64,000 nt of DNA from Lachnospiraceae bacterium (GCA_030825115.1 JAPJQL010000014.1:1-64000); one strand, 5' to 3'. Numbered from the stretch's first letter, positions 23,040 to 32,007 are shown. Translations and numbers: made by a program. The notes: generated by a model not told the origin, from the sequence alone.

Positions 23040-24000
23040 AGTTTATCCCACCCGCCGGATATAGTTTATTCCCCCTGGAATCGTAGATCTGGTCCACGTT
23101 TCCAACCCTGCCCCGGTTGTTCAGGATGATATACCGCTCAAACCACTTTTCCTGCACCAGCTTACGGAGCACCGGCTTCTGCTTGATATCTTCGATGGAG
23201 CTGCCGTGAACGGTGGCGATCAGCTTACAGCCGCAATTCATCACATATTCGATCGCTTCCAAGTCTTCCCGGCTTCCAATCTCGTCCACCGCGATCACGC
23301 GGGGAGACATGGTGCGGATCAGCATCATCATGCCCTTCGCTTTGGGACAGCAGTCCAGGATATCGGTGCGGATGCCAAGCTCATTCTGAGGCACCCCCTG
23401 GTAACAGGCCCCGATTTCAGATCGTTCGTCAATCACGCCGACCGTCATCCCCGGCTCGCTTTCAGTCCCGTTTGAGACCTGACGGATGATGTCCCGCAGC
23501 AGTGTGGTCTTCCCGCAGCGGGGCGGCGAGATGATCAGGGTATGTAAAATATCCCCGCCTTCGTAAAGGTAGGGAAGCACTCCGGCGGCACAGCCCCGGA
23601 TCTGGTGGGAAAGGCGCACGTTAATAAAGGATATGAACTTCATGGTCCTGATACCGGATTCATCCGAGATGGTCTTTCCGGCGATCCCGATCCGGTGACC
23701 GCCCTGGATGGTGATGAACCCCTGTCTCATCTCCTCCTCAAACGCATACAGGGAGTAGCTGCTCATGTATTCCATGGTTTCTTTCAGCTCCTGCCGGGAT
23801 ACAATATATGCCTCTTCGGCACGCTTGCTCAAATTCCCTTCTGGAGTAATGTAATATTCGTGGTTGTTGCAGATCATAAGAAGTGGGGCATGTACCCTGA
23901 GCCGGATTTCCTGCACCTGCTCGAAATCCACGGATACCTGCCTGAGAATCATTCTGATATCTTTTGAAAAAATCTTGATCAGTTCGTCCTTTTTATTCAA
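23029..24000 (-). CDS. spoIIIAA: stage III sporulation protein AA, secretion-type ATPase
   Basis: ATPase that powers or builds the mother-cell-to-forespore channel. Walker A PPRCGKTT near residues 159-166, a conserved GVIDERSEIG segment, Walker B RVIAVDEIG and the switch histidine region IATVHGSSIED. I prefer a TTG start preceded by GGGGAGGGG. The ATG six codons upstream falls almost at the expected transcription start of the candidate sigma-E promoter and has no ribosome binding site. First gene of the operon. Confidence 0.94.
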   Translation of the reverse strand: MNKKDELIKIFSKDIRMILRQVSVDFEQVQEIRLRVHAPLLMICNNHEYYITPEGNLSKRAEEAYIVSRQELKETMEYMSSYSLYAFEEEMRQGFITIQGGHRIGIAGKTISDESGIRTMKFISFINVRLSHQIRGCAAGVLPYLYEGGDILHTLIISPPRCGKTTLLRDIIRQVSNGTESEPGMTVGVIDERSEIGACYQGVPQNELGIRTDILDCCPKAKGMMMLIRTMSPRVIAVDEIGSREDLEAIEYVMNCGCKLIATVHGSSIEDIKQKPVLRKLVQEKWFERYIILNNRGRVGNVDQIYDSRGNKLYPAGGINYDN

Positions 24001-24023
24001 CTTCGCCCCTCCCCTCATAGTAC

Positions 24024-24051
24024 AATATATGAGGAGAGGGGAAATTTATGC
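24024..24051 (-). promoter_or_regulatory. candidate sigma-E promoter of spoIIIA operon
   Basis: Minus strand shows GCATAAA, 13 bases, then CATATATT, resembling the sigma-E pattern (-35 with ATA core, -10 CATACAAT). It lies immediately upstream of spoIIIAA, which is known to be under sigma-E in Bacillus and Clostridia. Confidence 0.6.
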
Positions 24052-24092
24052 CAGGGCATGTCTGAAAATAAATATTGCCGGAAAGCGGACTG

Positions 24093-24827
24093 TCACCCTC
24101 CAAGCAGGGCGCCGGAGGCGTCAAACGTATAGTTCGTACCGTCAACGGTATACTCCCCCGTCACCATGGCCCCGTCCGGTCCGCAATAGTAGCGTGTCCC
24201 ATTCCCGTCAACCCATCCGGTCACCATATAGCCATTGACGTCAAAATAATACCATTTGCCGGACGCCGTATCCTCGCACCAGCTGTTGACAGGATAGAAT
24301 CCGTCGGAACGCTCGTACCACCAGCCCCTGTCATTCTGCTTCCACTGCCAGGTATAGACAATGCCTGAATTCGGTGTTGGCTCAGACGCCTGACCGTTCG
24401 CACCGGGGCCGGAATTTTTGGTATCGACCCTGCCTCCGTTTTTCATCAGCTCCGCAAAGGCTTCATCGATATACGTAGAATCTGAATAATCAGACCAATA
24501 GCCATTGCTGAAATCCTTCCCTTTTGCAAGCGCACGTACCCGGAATGTGTACTCTCCTGCACGGGTCATCTTGCGCTCAAAATCATATTTGAGCTTCTTT
24601 GTCTTGATGGTATCGACCCTGCTGTCATTGCAGTAAAGATAGACCTCATATTGAGAGGCGTCTTCCACAGCTTCCCAGGTTGCGACCGTTACATTGTCAT
24701 CATCCCACCATACATCGGATACCGTGTCCAGGCGGGTTGCCGCCCATGAGGTAAATGCTGTCCCAATCGCCAGGGCAGCAAGTGCAGTGAGCAGTATGAT
24801 TCCCTTTTTTACATATTTTCCTGCCAT
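24093..24827 (-). CDS. secreted cell-wall-binding-repeat protein
   Basis: A 244-residue exported protein. Signal peptide of about 29 residues (KKGIILLTALAALAIGTAF ending SWA-AT). Residues 32-105 resemble a fibronectin type III module (VTVATWEAVEDASQYEVYLY, then AGEYTFRVRALA). After a linker come choline-binding-type repeats: GWWYERSDGFYPVNSW, GKWYYFDVNGYMVTGW and YYCGPDGAMVTGEY. Such repeats anchor proteins non-covalently to the wall. It is upstream of the sporulation operon on the same strand but has its own AAGGAGG start. Confidence 0.9.
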   Translation of the reverse strand: MAGKYVKKGIILLTALAALAIGTAFTSWAATRLDTVSDVWWDDDNVTVATWEAVEDASQYEVYLYCNDSRVDTIKTKKLKYDFERKMTRAGEYTFRVRALAKGKDFSNGYWSDYSDSTYIDEAFAELMKNGGRVDTKNSGPGANGQASEPTPNSGIVYTWQWKQNDRGWWYERSDGFYPVNSWCEDTASGKWYYFDVNGYMVTGWVDGNGTRYYCGPDGAMVTGEYTVDGTNYTFDASGALLGG

Positions 24828-24878
24828 AATGAAACCTCCTTCTGATATAAGCTTATGAAAAATTTCTCTCCTGTATCT

Positions 24879-25358
24879 TCACTTGTGATACGGCTCCCCC
24901 GCAATGATCCGGTAGCTTCGGTACACCTGCTCCAGCAGTACCACCCGCATCAGCTGATGGGGAAATGTCATCTTCGAAAAGCTGAGCAGATAATCCGCCC
25001 GCTTTAACACTTCCTCAGACAGCCCGAGGGAACCGCCGATGATAAACGTGATCTGGCTCTGCCCGCCGATCCCAAGCTGATCGATCTTTCCCGCCAGCTC
25101 CTCCGAATCCAGCATCTTTCCCTCAATCGCCAGCGCGATCACATAGGAACCGTCTTTGATCTGGGAAAGGATCCGCTCCCCCTCCCGCCGTTTGATCTGA
25201 AGCTCCTCCAGCTCGCTGGCCCTGTCCGGCGTCTTTTCATCCGGGACCTGCACGATCTCCAGCTTACAGTACCGGCCCAGGCGCTTGGCATATTCCCCGA
25301 TCGCCTCTGTATAAAACTTCTCCTTGATCTTCCCAACTGCAATCAATGTAATCTTCAT
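24879..25358 (-). CDS. rlmH: 23S rRNA pseudouridine-1915 N3-methyltransferase RlmH
   Basis: SPOUT-class methyltransferase acting on 70S ribosomes at helix 69. 159 residues as expected. SAM site FIIGGSLGLSEEV in the knot and the conserved C-terminus FSKMTFPHQLMRVVLLEQVYRSYRI ending PYHK. The start overlaps the stop codon of the upstream hydrolase gene by four bases. Confidence 0.98.
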   Translation of the reverse strand: MKITLIAVGKIKEKFYTEAIGEYAKRLGRYCKLEIVQVPDEKTPDRASELEELQIKRREGERILSQIKDGSYVIALAIEGKMLDSEELAGKIDQLGIGGQSQITFIIGGSLGLSEEVLKRADYLLSFSKMTFPHQLMRVVLLEQVYRSYRIIAGEPYHK

Positions 25359-26332
25359 GGCTGCTTCCTTCGTCCTGATTTTACCCGTTTTACTACTTTG
25401 CCATCCGGTTTCCGCCGGATATTATAGATGATCTGAAGAAATGCCGCCACTTCTTCCCAGGCTTCCTTGCTTTCGGGAATCATGTTCATCGCCATCTGAA
25501 ATACGTGGAACATGCCGTCATAAACCGACAGCCTGAGCCTGCCGTGCGCCTCCCTGATCTTGTCAGCCACGGTCAGGCTGTCGCTGAGAAGCACTTCACA
25601 GCCGCCGACCTGCAAAAGCACCGGAGGCATCCCCTCATAGCTTCCAAACACCGGGGACAGATACGGGTCTGCCGGGTCTGCATCACCGATATAAGAGGAG
25701 TTGTACAGCATATTGTCCTTCGTATTGCCAAACTGGGGGTCCTTCGTGTAGTTGTACTCGTGGCTCTCCCCGCTGCATGTCAGATCCGTCCACGGCGACA
25801 TCACCAAAAGCCCTGCCGGCATCGGCAGCCCATGGTCGCGCAGCCACAGGGCGAGGGCAAGGGTCAGCCCCCCGCCTGCCGAATCCCCGGCGATGATCAC
25901 CTTCTGCGGGTCGTACCGCTTCGTCTCCGTCAGCCACCGGTACGCGCAGATGGCGTCCTCAAGCGCCGCGGGATAGGGGAATTCCGGCGCAACCCGGTAG
26001 TCGATCGTGAGTACATCTCCGCCAAGACTGCGTTTGGAATACCGGACAGCAAAATCACGGTACGTATTCTTCATCGGGCCGATATAACCGCCTCCGTGGA
26101 GCTGAAGGATCACCCGCCCGGTGCAGACCTCCGCCGGACGCAGATACTCCATCTTAAAATGCTCCATCTCAATGATCTCGTATTCGTAGCCATCCGGACA
26201 GATCCAGGCCGGTTCAATCGGATTCATCCGGAATTCTCCGGTCTGGAAAGGATGTCCCATCGCGGACTCCATCATGTTCTTCATCATATCCCGCATCAGG
26301 ACGCCCCGTATGCTCGCCTTTTTATTTCTCAT
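25355..26332 (-). CDS. alpha/beta hydrolase, HSL-type esterase
   Basis: A 325-residue esterase or lipase of the hormone-sensitive-lipase group. Oxyanion motif HGGGYIGP near residue 80, nucleophile in GDSAGGGL near residue 150, an acid in the VGGCEVLLSDS region and the histidine in DGMFHVFQM. No signal peptide, so cytoplasmic. It sits in one operon with the acyltransferase-like gene upstream and rlmH downstream. The pair may act on acyl esters or acyl-alcohols; substrate unknown. Confidence 0.88.
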   Translation of the reverse strand: MRNKKASIRGVLMRDMMKNMMESAMGHPFQTGEFRMNPIEPAWICPDGYEYEIIEMEHFKMEYLRPAEVCTGRVILQLHGGGYIGPMKNTYRDFAVRYSKRSLGGDVLTIDYRVAPEFPYPAALEDAICAYRWLTETKRYDPQKVIIAGDSAGGGLTLALALWLRDHGLPMPAGLLVMSPWTDLTCSGESHEYNYTKDPQFGNTKDNMLYNSSYIGDADPADPYLSPVFGSYEGMPPVLLQVGGCEVLLSDSLTVADKIREAHGRLRLSVYDGMFHVFQMAMNMIPESKEAWEEVAAFLQIIYNIRRKPDGKVVKRVKSGRRKQP

Positions 26333-26364
26333 GTAACCTCCTGATCCTCTGCCTAAATCCGCCC

Positions 26365-27831
26365 TTATACATGAAACCTGCGGTTTAACTCCTCTTTCAG
26401 ATCCCGGCTTCCCGTCAGGTAATCCCGGACATTCTTCACGGCATGGCCGCCGGTATGTCCTACGCTCTTCACCATCCTGGACGCCTTCGCCTCGCCGCCT
26501 TTTTGCAGGATCAGCACCCTGCGGACGCGGGGATACATATCCCGTTTTCTGGCCGCTGAAAGCTCATTTCCCTCCAGACGGATCTTCACTCCGTCTTCTT
26601 TCAGTTTCTTAAAGAAACGCCGCTGCAGGCGGCTGTCTGCAAACACGGAGGTAAAGGTTATCACGACCTCGTCTTTATAGGCGCAGACCGCACACTTCAT
26701 CGGCTGCCTTCTGGATACGCCTATCATCAGATGGAACCGTTCGATATCGTCCTGATATTCCGGGTCCACCTTAATAGGACCTACATTGGACAGCGTGGTC
26801 GTATGGGCCCTGTCCTTCAGCCGGAACACAAGATTCAGCGCCATCCACTTAAACACCAGCGGCGTAACTCTGAGATACCATTTTTTTTCGTTGGACACAT
26901 TATAAGAGATACTCTCCTCCAGCCGCTCCTTGTCAATCTTTCTGTCCATCTGGCGGCTGATCTTTTTGAGCAGCGTCTCAAAATCCATAGACGGATCCCT
27001 GAACAGATAGCCGATCGAGGTAACCGCAAAAAAATTCGCCATCGTCTCCGAGCCAAAAAACGCCCGCAGGTTGATGGGAAGGTTCAATACGATCGCCTCG
27101 GCGCTGGCCTTGCCTTCCAGATACTCCTGCCAGATAGACCAGATCAGGCAGGCGGCAAGATACTTGGTGATGCTGACGTCATGTTTTTTGCAGACCGCCT
27201 TTAATTCCTTTACATTCATATATCCATGAAGCACCTGACCCGTCCCAAGAGGCAGGTAGTTGCCGGTAAGCCGGTAGGCCGGCTGTGAGCTGTAATGGCG
27301 ATGCTTCAGTTCCCGGTAGTTCTCCAGATAGCTGTCGTCCACCTTAAACTCCTGCTGTTCCAGAGTCTTCTCATCCGATTCCCCGTAAAACCCGTCCTCT
27401 CCCTTTTTCAGCTGAAGATAGCGGACCGTCAGTTTCATCAGAAAATTCACCGCTCCCAGCCCGTCCGTCAGCGCGTGAAAGACCTCCACGTTGATCCTTT
27501 TTTCAAAATAAGTCACGCGAAACAGGAATTTCCTGTTGCCGTGGGGGTCAATGTACCGGCAGGGGTACGTGGATTCCCGCTGTACCTGGGGGACTTTATT
27601 GTTCTCTTCAAAATAGTACCAGAATATGCCCCTGCGCAGCTTTACGCGAAAGCCCTCAATACGGGGCAGGATATCCTCCAATGCCTGCTGCAGCAGTTCC
27701 CTCTCCACCGTCTCTTTCAGCGTCACCGACACCCGAAAGACGTTGCTCAGATTCTCATTTGCAATAACCGGAAATATCTTGGCCGTGTTGTCAAGCCTTC
27801 TCCATCCGGATTTATTCTTCTCTGCCTTCAT
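26365..27831 (-). CDS. alcohol acetyltransferase / condensation-type acyltransferase
   Basis: About 488 residues in the BAHD/condensation-like acyltransferase superfamily (AATase-like). The catalytic HxxxDG motif is VEVFHALTDGLGAVNF near residue 117. Later conserved parts include VLNLPINLRAFFGSETMANFF and TLSNVGPIKVDPEY, matching the DFGWG-like region position. ATG preferred over an upstream GTG because GGGGGTG precedes it. Downstream is an esterase gene, so acyl transfer and hydrolysis are probably linked. Confidence 0.8.
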   Translation of the reverse strand: MKAEKNKSGWRRLDNTAKIFPVIANENLSNVFRVSVTLKETVERELLQQALEDILPRIEGFRVKLRRGIFWYYFEENNKVPQVQRESTYPCRYIDPHGNRKFLFRVTYFEKRINVEVFHALTDGLGAVNFLMKLTVRYLQLKKGEDGFYGESDEKTLEQQEFKVDDSYLENYRELKHRHYSSQPAYRLTGNYLPLGTGQVLHGYMNVKELKAVCKKHDVSITKYLAACLIWSIWQEYLEGKASAEAIVLNLPINLRAFFGSETMANFFAVTSIGYLFRDPSMDFETLLKKISRQMDRKIDKERLEESISYNVSNEKKWYLRVTPLVFKWMALNLVFRLKDRAHTTTLSNVGPIKVDPEYQDDIERFHLMIGVSRRQPMKCAVCAYKDEVVITFTSVFADSRLQRRFFKKLKEDGVKIRLEGNELSAARKRDMYPRVRRVLILQKGGEAKASRMVKSVGHTGGHAVKNVRDYLTGSRDLKEELNRRFHV

Positions 27832-27861
27832 ATTTGGCACCCCCTAGTCCTGCTTATTGGG

Positions 27862-28362
27862 TTAAATCTCCTGCTCTGTCTCCAGAATCATATCATACCA
27901 GACTGCTCCGCCGTGGACCGACTGCGACACCCCAAGACTCCGGTAGCCAAACGATTCATAAAATCCGATCAGCCTGTCCTTGCATGTCAGGATCAGTCCC
28001 TTTTTTCCACGCTGCTGTGCAGTCATGATCAGATGCCGCATCAGCCTGGATGCCAGCCCCTGGTGCTGGTACTCCGGCAGCACATCCAGCCCGAAGATGC
28101 TCTGGTACGCCCCGTCCGGGTTGTGCAGTCCGGCATCCTCAAACATCTCATCTGCGATCACCCTGCTGTCCGTCACACAGCCGTTGATAAATCCGACGAT
28201 CTCCCCATCTTTTTCCGCTACAAAAAAACTTTCCGGAAATGCTTCGATCCGCTGTGAAAACGACTCCCGGGTCGCCGCCTCTGCCTGCGGAAAGCAGACG
28301 GATTCCACCCGGGTCACAGCATCCAGATCCTCCGGTCTCACCTGTCTGATCAAAATGTCCAT
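27862..28362 (-). CDS. GNAT-family N-acetyltransferase
   Basis: 166-residue acetyltransferase. Typical start ILIRQVRPEDLDAVTRVES, acetyl-CoA-binding motif LDVLPEYQHQGLASRLMRHLI near residues 100-120, and the C-terminal LIGFYESFGYRSLG. The ATG follows GAGGG. It ends close to the acyltransferase operon and follows the response regulator gene. Substrate unknown. Confidence 0.9.
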   Translation of the reverse strand: MDILIRQVRPEDLDAVTRVESVCFPQAEAATRESFSQRIEAFPESFFVAEKDGEIVGFINGCVTDSRVIADEMFEDAGLHNPDGAYQSIFGLDVLPEYQHQGLASRLMRHLIMTAQQRGKKGLILTCKDRLIGFYESFGYRSLGVSQSVHGGAVWYDMILETEQEI

Positions 28363-28390
28363 GTACTGTCCCTCTTCTTCTGTATTTTTA

Positions 28391-29089
28391 CTAAGCCCTA
28401 AAATAATACCCCACGCCCCATTTGGTATGCACATAACGCGGGTCGCTGGGGCTCGGCTCAATCTTTTCCCTCAGCCGCCGGACGTGGACGTCCACGGTGC
28501 GCACGTCTCCGGACTCCGAAGCCTTATTGCCCCATACGAAGGTCAACAGCGCCTCACGGCTGTACACCTTGTTCGGATTGCACACCAAAAGCTCCAGCAG
28601 GTCAAATTCCTTGGCCGTCAGGTTGATCTCCTTCTCCGCGATAAATACACGTCTTCCCTCACGGTCAAGCTTCAGATCCCCCACCGTCACCATCTTGTTC
28701 TCCGGCTGTGCAGAACGCTTTGCCTTTTTTGCATTGCGGCGCATGATCGCCTTGATCCTCGCCTTTACCTCCAGGATATTAAACGGCTTGGTGATATAGT
28801 CGTCCGCCCCGTATTCCAGACCCAGGATCTTATCCATGTCCCCGCCCTTTGCCGTCAGCATGATGATCGGCATCTCGGAAAATTCACGGATCGCCTGGCA
28901 AACTTCAAATCCGTCAAATTTGGGGAGCATCACATCGAGCAGAACCACGTCATACTCCGTCTCCTTTGCCAGGCTAATCGCTTCCTCCCCATCGTATGCT
29001 ACATCCACCTCCATGCCGTCCTGCTCTAAGCTGAAGCGGATTCCTTTCACAATCAGTTTTTCATCGTCCACTACCAGAATCTTTGCCAT
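28391..29089 (-). CDS. OmpR/PhoB-family response regulator
   Basis: 232-residue two-component regulator. Receiver domain 1-120 with acidic pair D8-D9, phosphoacceptor D52 (VLLDVMLP) and YITKPF. The C-terminal winged helix (residues 135-232) has INLTAKEFDLLELL and VRTVDVHVRRLREKIE, ending KWGVGYYF. It resembles WalR/YycF in the receiver and wing, but there is no sensor kinase next to it, so it is an orphan here. GAGGAG precedes the ATG. Confidence 0.95.
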   Translation of the reverse strand: MAKILVVDDEKLIVKGIRFSLEQDGMEVDVAYDGEEAISLAKETEYDVVLLDVMLPKFDGFEVCQAIREFSEMPIIMLTAKGGDMDKILGLEYGADDYITKPFNILEVKARIKAIMRRNAKKAKRSAQPENKMVTVGDLKLDREGRRVFIAEKEINLTAKEFDLLELLVCNPNKVYSREALLTFVWGNKASESGDVRTVDVHVRRLREKIEPSPSDPRYVHTKWGVGYYFRA

Positions 29090-29124
29090 CTTCTCTCCTC
29101 TATTCATTCCCGGCCACTGTCTGT

Positions 29125-29769
29125 TCAGACCGTAATCTCATCTTTGATTTTTTGAAATGCAGCGTCCTTGATCCCGGGCACCTTCTTGATATCTTCAATA
29201 TTCCGGAATCCGCCGTGTTCCTCTCTGTAGCGGATGATATCGGCAGCCCTGGCTTCTCCGATCCCGCTCAGCCCCATCAGCTGTTCCCTGGTTGCCGTGT
29301 TCAGATTGACTCTGCCTTTTCCCGCCTCCTGCGGCTCCAGGGTTCCGTAAAGGCTCTCCCCGGATTCTAAAAGCAGCTCTTTTCGCGTGGGTACGACAAG
29401 CTTCATCCCGTCCGCCACCTCGGCGGCAAGGTTTAAATAATCTGCGGCAGCTTCCTGCGTATATCCTCCGGCAAGCTCCACCACCTGATAGATCCGCTGT
29501 CCCTTTGCCACTTCATACACGCCGGGTTTTGCCACGGCTCCGCAGATGTGCACATAGCAGACCGGTCCTGCCGTCTCTTTTGCAGACTCACTCCCACCGT
29601 CTTCATCCGGCTGGCTGTTTCCCGCTTCTGTCTCCTTTAAGTCGCTCTCTTTTGCCACGTATGAGTCCAGATTGACCGTCTCCCTGCCGCAGCTGTGGCA
29701 GGCTCCTGCCATGACCACAAGCGCCGCCATCAGAAACCATCTCCGAAAACCATATGTTCCATGTTTCAT
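29125..29769 (-). CDS. comEA: ComEA-like protein with SLBB and helix-hairpin-helix domains
   Basis: 214-residue membrane-tethered DNA-binding protein. N-terminal signal or anchor (WFLMAALVVMAGACHSC, perhaps a lipobox), a disordered acidic linker, an SLBB domain (residues 65-135: VYVHICGAVAKPGVYEVAKG) and C-terminal HhH pair (VNLNTATREQLMGLSGIGEARAADIIRYR). In competent bacteria ComEA receives DNA for uptake. No comEC gene is adjacent, so a role in transformation is unproven. Confidence 0.88.
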   Translation of the reverse strand: MKHGTYGFRRWFLMAALVVMAGACHSCGRETVNLDSYVAKESDLKETEAGNSQPDEDGGSESAKETAGPVCYVHICGAVAKPGVYEVAKGQRIYQVVELAGGYTQEAAADYLNLAAEVADGMKLVVPTRKELLLESGESLYGTLEPQEAGKGRVNLNTATREQLMGLSGIGEARAADIIRYREEHGGFRNIEDIKKVPGIKDAAFQKIKDEITV

Positions 29770-29895
29770 GTTATCCTCTCCTGTCCGAGAGAATCCCATA
29801 CCCAGCCTAACACTATTCTACCTAAAGACCCCGTCAAATACAAGCGGTATTTCCTTAAAAATCCATGAAGGAACGAAGCGTTTAAAACAAAAAAA

Positions 29896-29936
29896 TGCCA
29901 GAAGGAGCAGCCGTATTTTGGCTTCCCCTTTTGGCA
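29896..29936 (-). terminator. terminator after the 79-residue gene
   Basis: Long imperfect stem TGCCAgAAGG / CCTTtTGGCA, followed on the minus strand by TTTTTGTTTT. Confidence 0.7.
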
Positions 29937-29953
29937 CTTGTCACTTCCTGTAT

Positions 29954-30193
29954 TTAATCTTCCAGCCGCTTGAGCAGATGCTGCCTTACTGACTCCTGAT
30001 CCTTAAATCCCCAAACTGGTTCTGACAGGATATAAGCTGCTGCCCGTTCCCACTCTCCTACCGAATAGTTTGACGCATCCATCTTCATAACGACGACATA
30101 CACATCACCACGGTATTCCAATGTATGAAGATTCGACAGGCAGTAGGAATTGACACGCTCTGCTATTTCATCCAGCAATCCCTTCATCGCCAT
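29954..30193 (-). CDS. small hypothetical protein, partner of HTH gene
   Basis: 79-residue soluble protein, not recognised. Helix at the start (KGLLDEIAERVNSYCL), a strand-rich middle (TLEYRGDVYVVVMKMD) and a helical end. AGGAGG precedes the ATG. It has a near-consensus promoter overlapped by a 36-bp palindrome, shared with a divergent XRE-type regulator, and is followed by its own terminator. The arrangement recalls regulated small-gene pairs or toxin-antitoxin units, but there is no sequence support for a toxin. Confidence 0.65.
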   Translation of the reverse strand: MAMKGLLDEIAERVNSYCLSNLHTLEYRGDVYVVVMKMDASNYSVGEWERAAAYILSEPVWGFKDQESVRQHLLKRLED

Positions 30194-30230
30194 ATTTCCT
30201 CCTGTTGTAATCAGTATTTTCGCATCCCCC

Positions 30231-30266
30231 AGAGTATATTACTCTAATTATAGTGTAATATACTCT
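30231..30266. promoter_or_regulatory. 36-bp operator palindrome in divergent promoter region
   Basis: Perfect 12-base arms AGAGTATATTAC / GTAATATACTCT around 12 bases. The left arm continues into its own dyad GAGTA-N3-TACTC. It straddles the -10 (TATAAT) of a minus-strand promoter whose TTGACT lies 17 bases away. Likely operator of the adjacent HTH protein. Confidence 0.75.
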
Positions 30267-30319
30267 ATAAGTCAATAAAAACGTCAAACTTCTGTATAAT
30301 TTTACCATGAGGTGGCACA

Positions 30320-30544
30320 ATGACATACTATGAAAAAATCCGGGAACTGCGGGAGGATAACCGCTATACCCAGAAGACGATCGCCGGTATCCTGAATATC
30401 GGTCAACGAACCTATTCCGACTATGAAAGCGGCCGGACCCGAATCCCGGTCGAAAGCCTGATAATCCTTGCAAAGTTCTACAATGTCAGCATGGATTATA
30501 TCTGCGGTGTAAGTACCGTCCGCAGTGATTTTCCGAAAAAATAA
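30320..30544 (+). CDS. XRE-family transcriptional regulator
   Basis: 74-residue single helix-turn-helix protein: YTQKTIAGILNIGQRTYSDYESGRTRIPVESL is standard. GAGGTGG precedes the ATG. It is divergent from the 79-residue gene, with a large palindrome between, so autoregulation and control of the neighbour are likely. Confidence 0.9.
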   Translation: MTYYEKIRELREDNRYTQKTIAGILNIGQRTYSDYESGRTRIPVESLIILAKFYNVSMDYICGVSTVRSDFPKK

Positions 30545-30549
30545 GCCCT

Positions 30550-31068
30550 TTAACCGACAGTATCCGACGGCCGTATCCAGATATCAACAAAAGCTGCGAT
30601 CGCCGTACCAAGAGCTGCACCAAACAGGATATCCGTAGGAAAATGCACAAACAGATAGAGCCTCGAAAATGCGATCAGACATGCCAGCGCCAGTGCCGCG
30701 ATTCCCCATCTCCTGTTTTTCATCAGGATACTGACGGCGCCCTCAAAGGAAACCATCGTATGACCCGAAGGAAAGGAAAAATCCTTCGGGTTTTCTATCA
30801 GCAGCACTACCTGGCTGTCGATCCAGCACGGCCGCTCTCTGGCGATCAGATTTTTAAGGATCAGATTTCCGATCACAGCCCCGATTACGATGGAGACAAG
30901 CACAGAAAGCCCCATCCGTCTCGTCCTCACCATAAATACCAGGACAAATCCCAGCAAGATCCAAAAGATACCCGCGTTCCCAAACGCCGTAAGCTTTATC
31001 ATCAGCCAGTCAAGCCAGTCTGTCCTGTGCGCCTGCAGCCAGTATAAAAACTGAAATTCCCATGTCAT
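30550..31068 (-). CDS. PAP2-family membrane phosphatase
   Basis: 172-residue polytopic phosphatase with the three PAP2 motifs: KNLIARERP, FPSGHTM and SRLYLFVHFPTD. Probable substrates are undecaprenyl pyrophosphate or phosphatidic acid. Its ATG overlaps the stop codon of the lysozyme gene (ATGA), so the two are coupled. Five or six membrane helices. Confidence 0.93.
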   Translation of the reverse strand: MTWEFQFLYWLQAHRTDWLDWLMIKLTAFGNAGIFWILLGFVLVFMVRTRRMGLSVLVSIVIGAVIGNLILKNLIARERPCWIDSQVVLLIENPKDFSFPSGHTMVSFEGAVSILMKNRRWGIAALALACLIAFSRLYLFVHFPTDILFGAALGTAIAAFVDIWIRPSDTVG

Positions 31069-32003
31069 GGCTGCCATACCCCGTCATTTCCAAACGTGTA
31101 GCTGACTCCGTCGATCACCTGCGTCACCCCCAAAGCCATACTGCCGTCCTGATTCAGGTAGTACCACGCATCCCCAAGTAAGAGCCATCCGGTCTGCTTT
31201 ACATGATCCTGATAATAATACCACTTCCCGCCGATCTGCCGCCATCCTGCCGACGGGATGAGCTGGCTGTAATCTGTAAATGCGATGTCGATGCACACTT
31301 CTCCCACAATGCCGTCCACCAGCCCGCTGTCTGTATACTGCCACAAGGTCCTGTTCGGATATTCATTGACAGAGGTCTCATATCTGGAGTACCAGATGTC
31401 ATAGGGGATCTGGGAGGTATCCATATTGCGGGTCAGCCATTCATTGTTGCCGTAGACGATCGGACGGTAGCCGGCCGCCGCGATCACCTGGCAGAATGCA
31501 TTGACCTGGTCGGTAATCTCCTGCCTTGATTTCCCCATATCCAGCAAATACTGGGATTCCACATCATAGGCGACCGGATAAGACACCGGGTAGTCCTTGA
31601 TGATATCCAGCACAAACTCTGCCTCTTCCACAGCCGTCGTCGTATCCATCGCCTGCGTGTAGAAAAATATGCCTGTGTTAATCCCGTGCGCCTGGGCATT
31701 TCTCATATTTTCATCGAAGTACGGGTCCAGATCGCCAAGGTATCCCAGCCGCACCATTGCAAAGCTCACTCCGTCTCCTTTTACCCTCTCCCAGTCGATC
31801 GCACCGGCGCGGTTCTGGTATTTTGATATGGTAATTCCTTTTGCAAGAGCCCCCTCCACCGGACTCCCGTTTGCCCGGATGAACTGTCCGTCCACCTGGG
31901 TCAGAGTCTCAATCAGCTTTGCATTTGCGAGTATCCCCGCCATCTGCAATGTGAGCATCCCTGCGAGGACTCCTGCCATCGCCCGTTTCCAGCATTTTCC
32001 CAT
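31065..32003 (-). CDS. secreted GH25 lysozyme with cell-wall-binding repeats
   Basis: 312-residue muramidase. Signal peptide (KRAMAGVLAGMLTLQMAG), then a GH25 barrel over about residues 55-250: GITISKYQNRAGAIDWERVK, GINTGIFFYTQAMD, and the acidic pair in VAYDVES. The C-terminal 60 residues are choline-binding-type repeats (GWRQIGGKWYYYQ, GDAWYYLNQDGSMALG). The ATG follows GGGGAG. It lies just downstream of metH, although the functions are unrelated. Confidence 0.94.
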   Translation of the reverse strand: MGKCWKRAMAGVLAGMLTLQMAGILANAKLIETLTQVDGQFIRANGSPVEGALAKGITISKYQNRAGAIDWERVKGDGVSFAMVRLGYLGDLDPYFDENMRNAQAHGINTGIFFYTQAMDTTTAVEEAEFVLDIIKDYPVSYPVAYDVESQYLLDMGKSRQEITDQVNAFCQVIAAAGYRPIVYGNNEWLTRNMDTSQIPYDIWYSRYETSVNEYPNRTLWQYTDSGLVDGIVGEVCIDIAFTDYSQLIPSAGWRQIGGKWYYYQDHVKQTGWLLLGDAWYYLNQDGSMALGVTQVIDGVSYTFGNDGVWQP

Positions 32004-32007
32004 CGTC

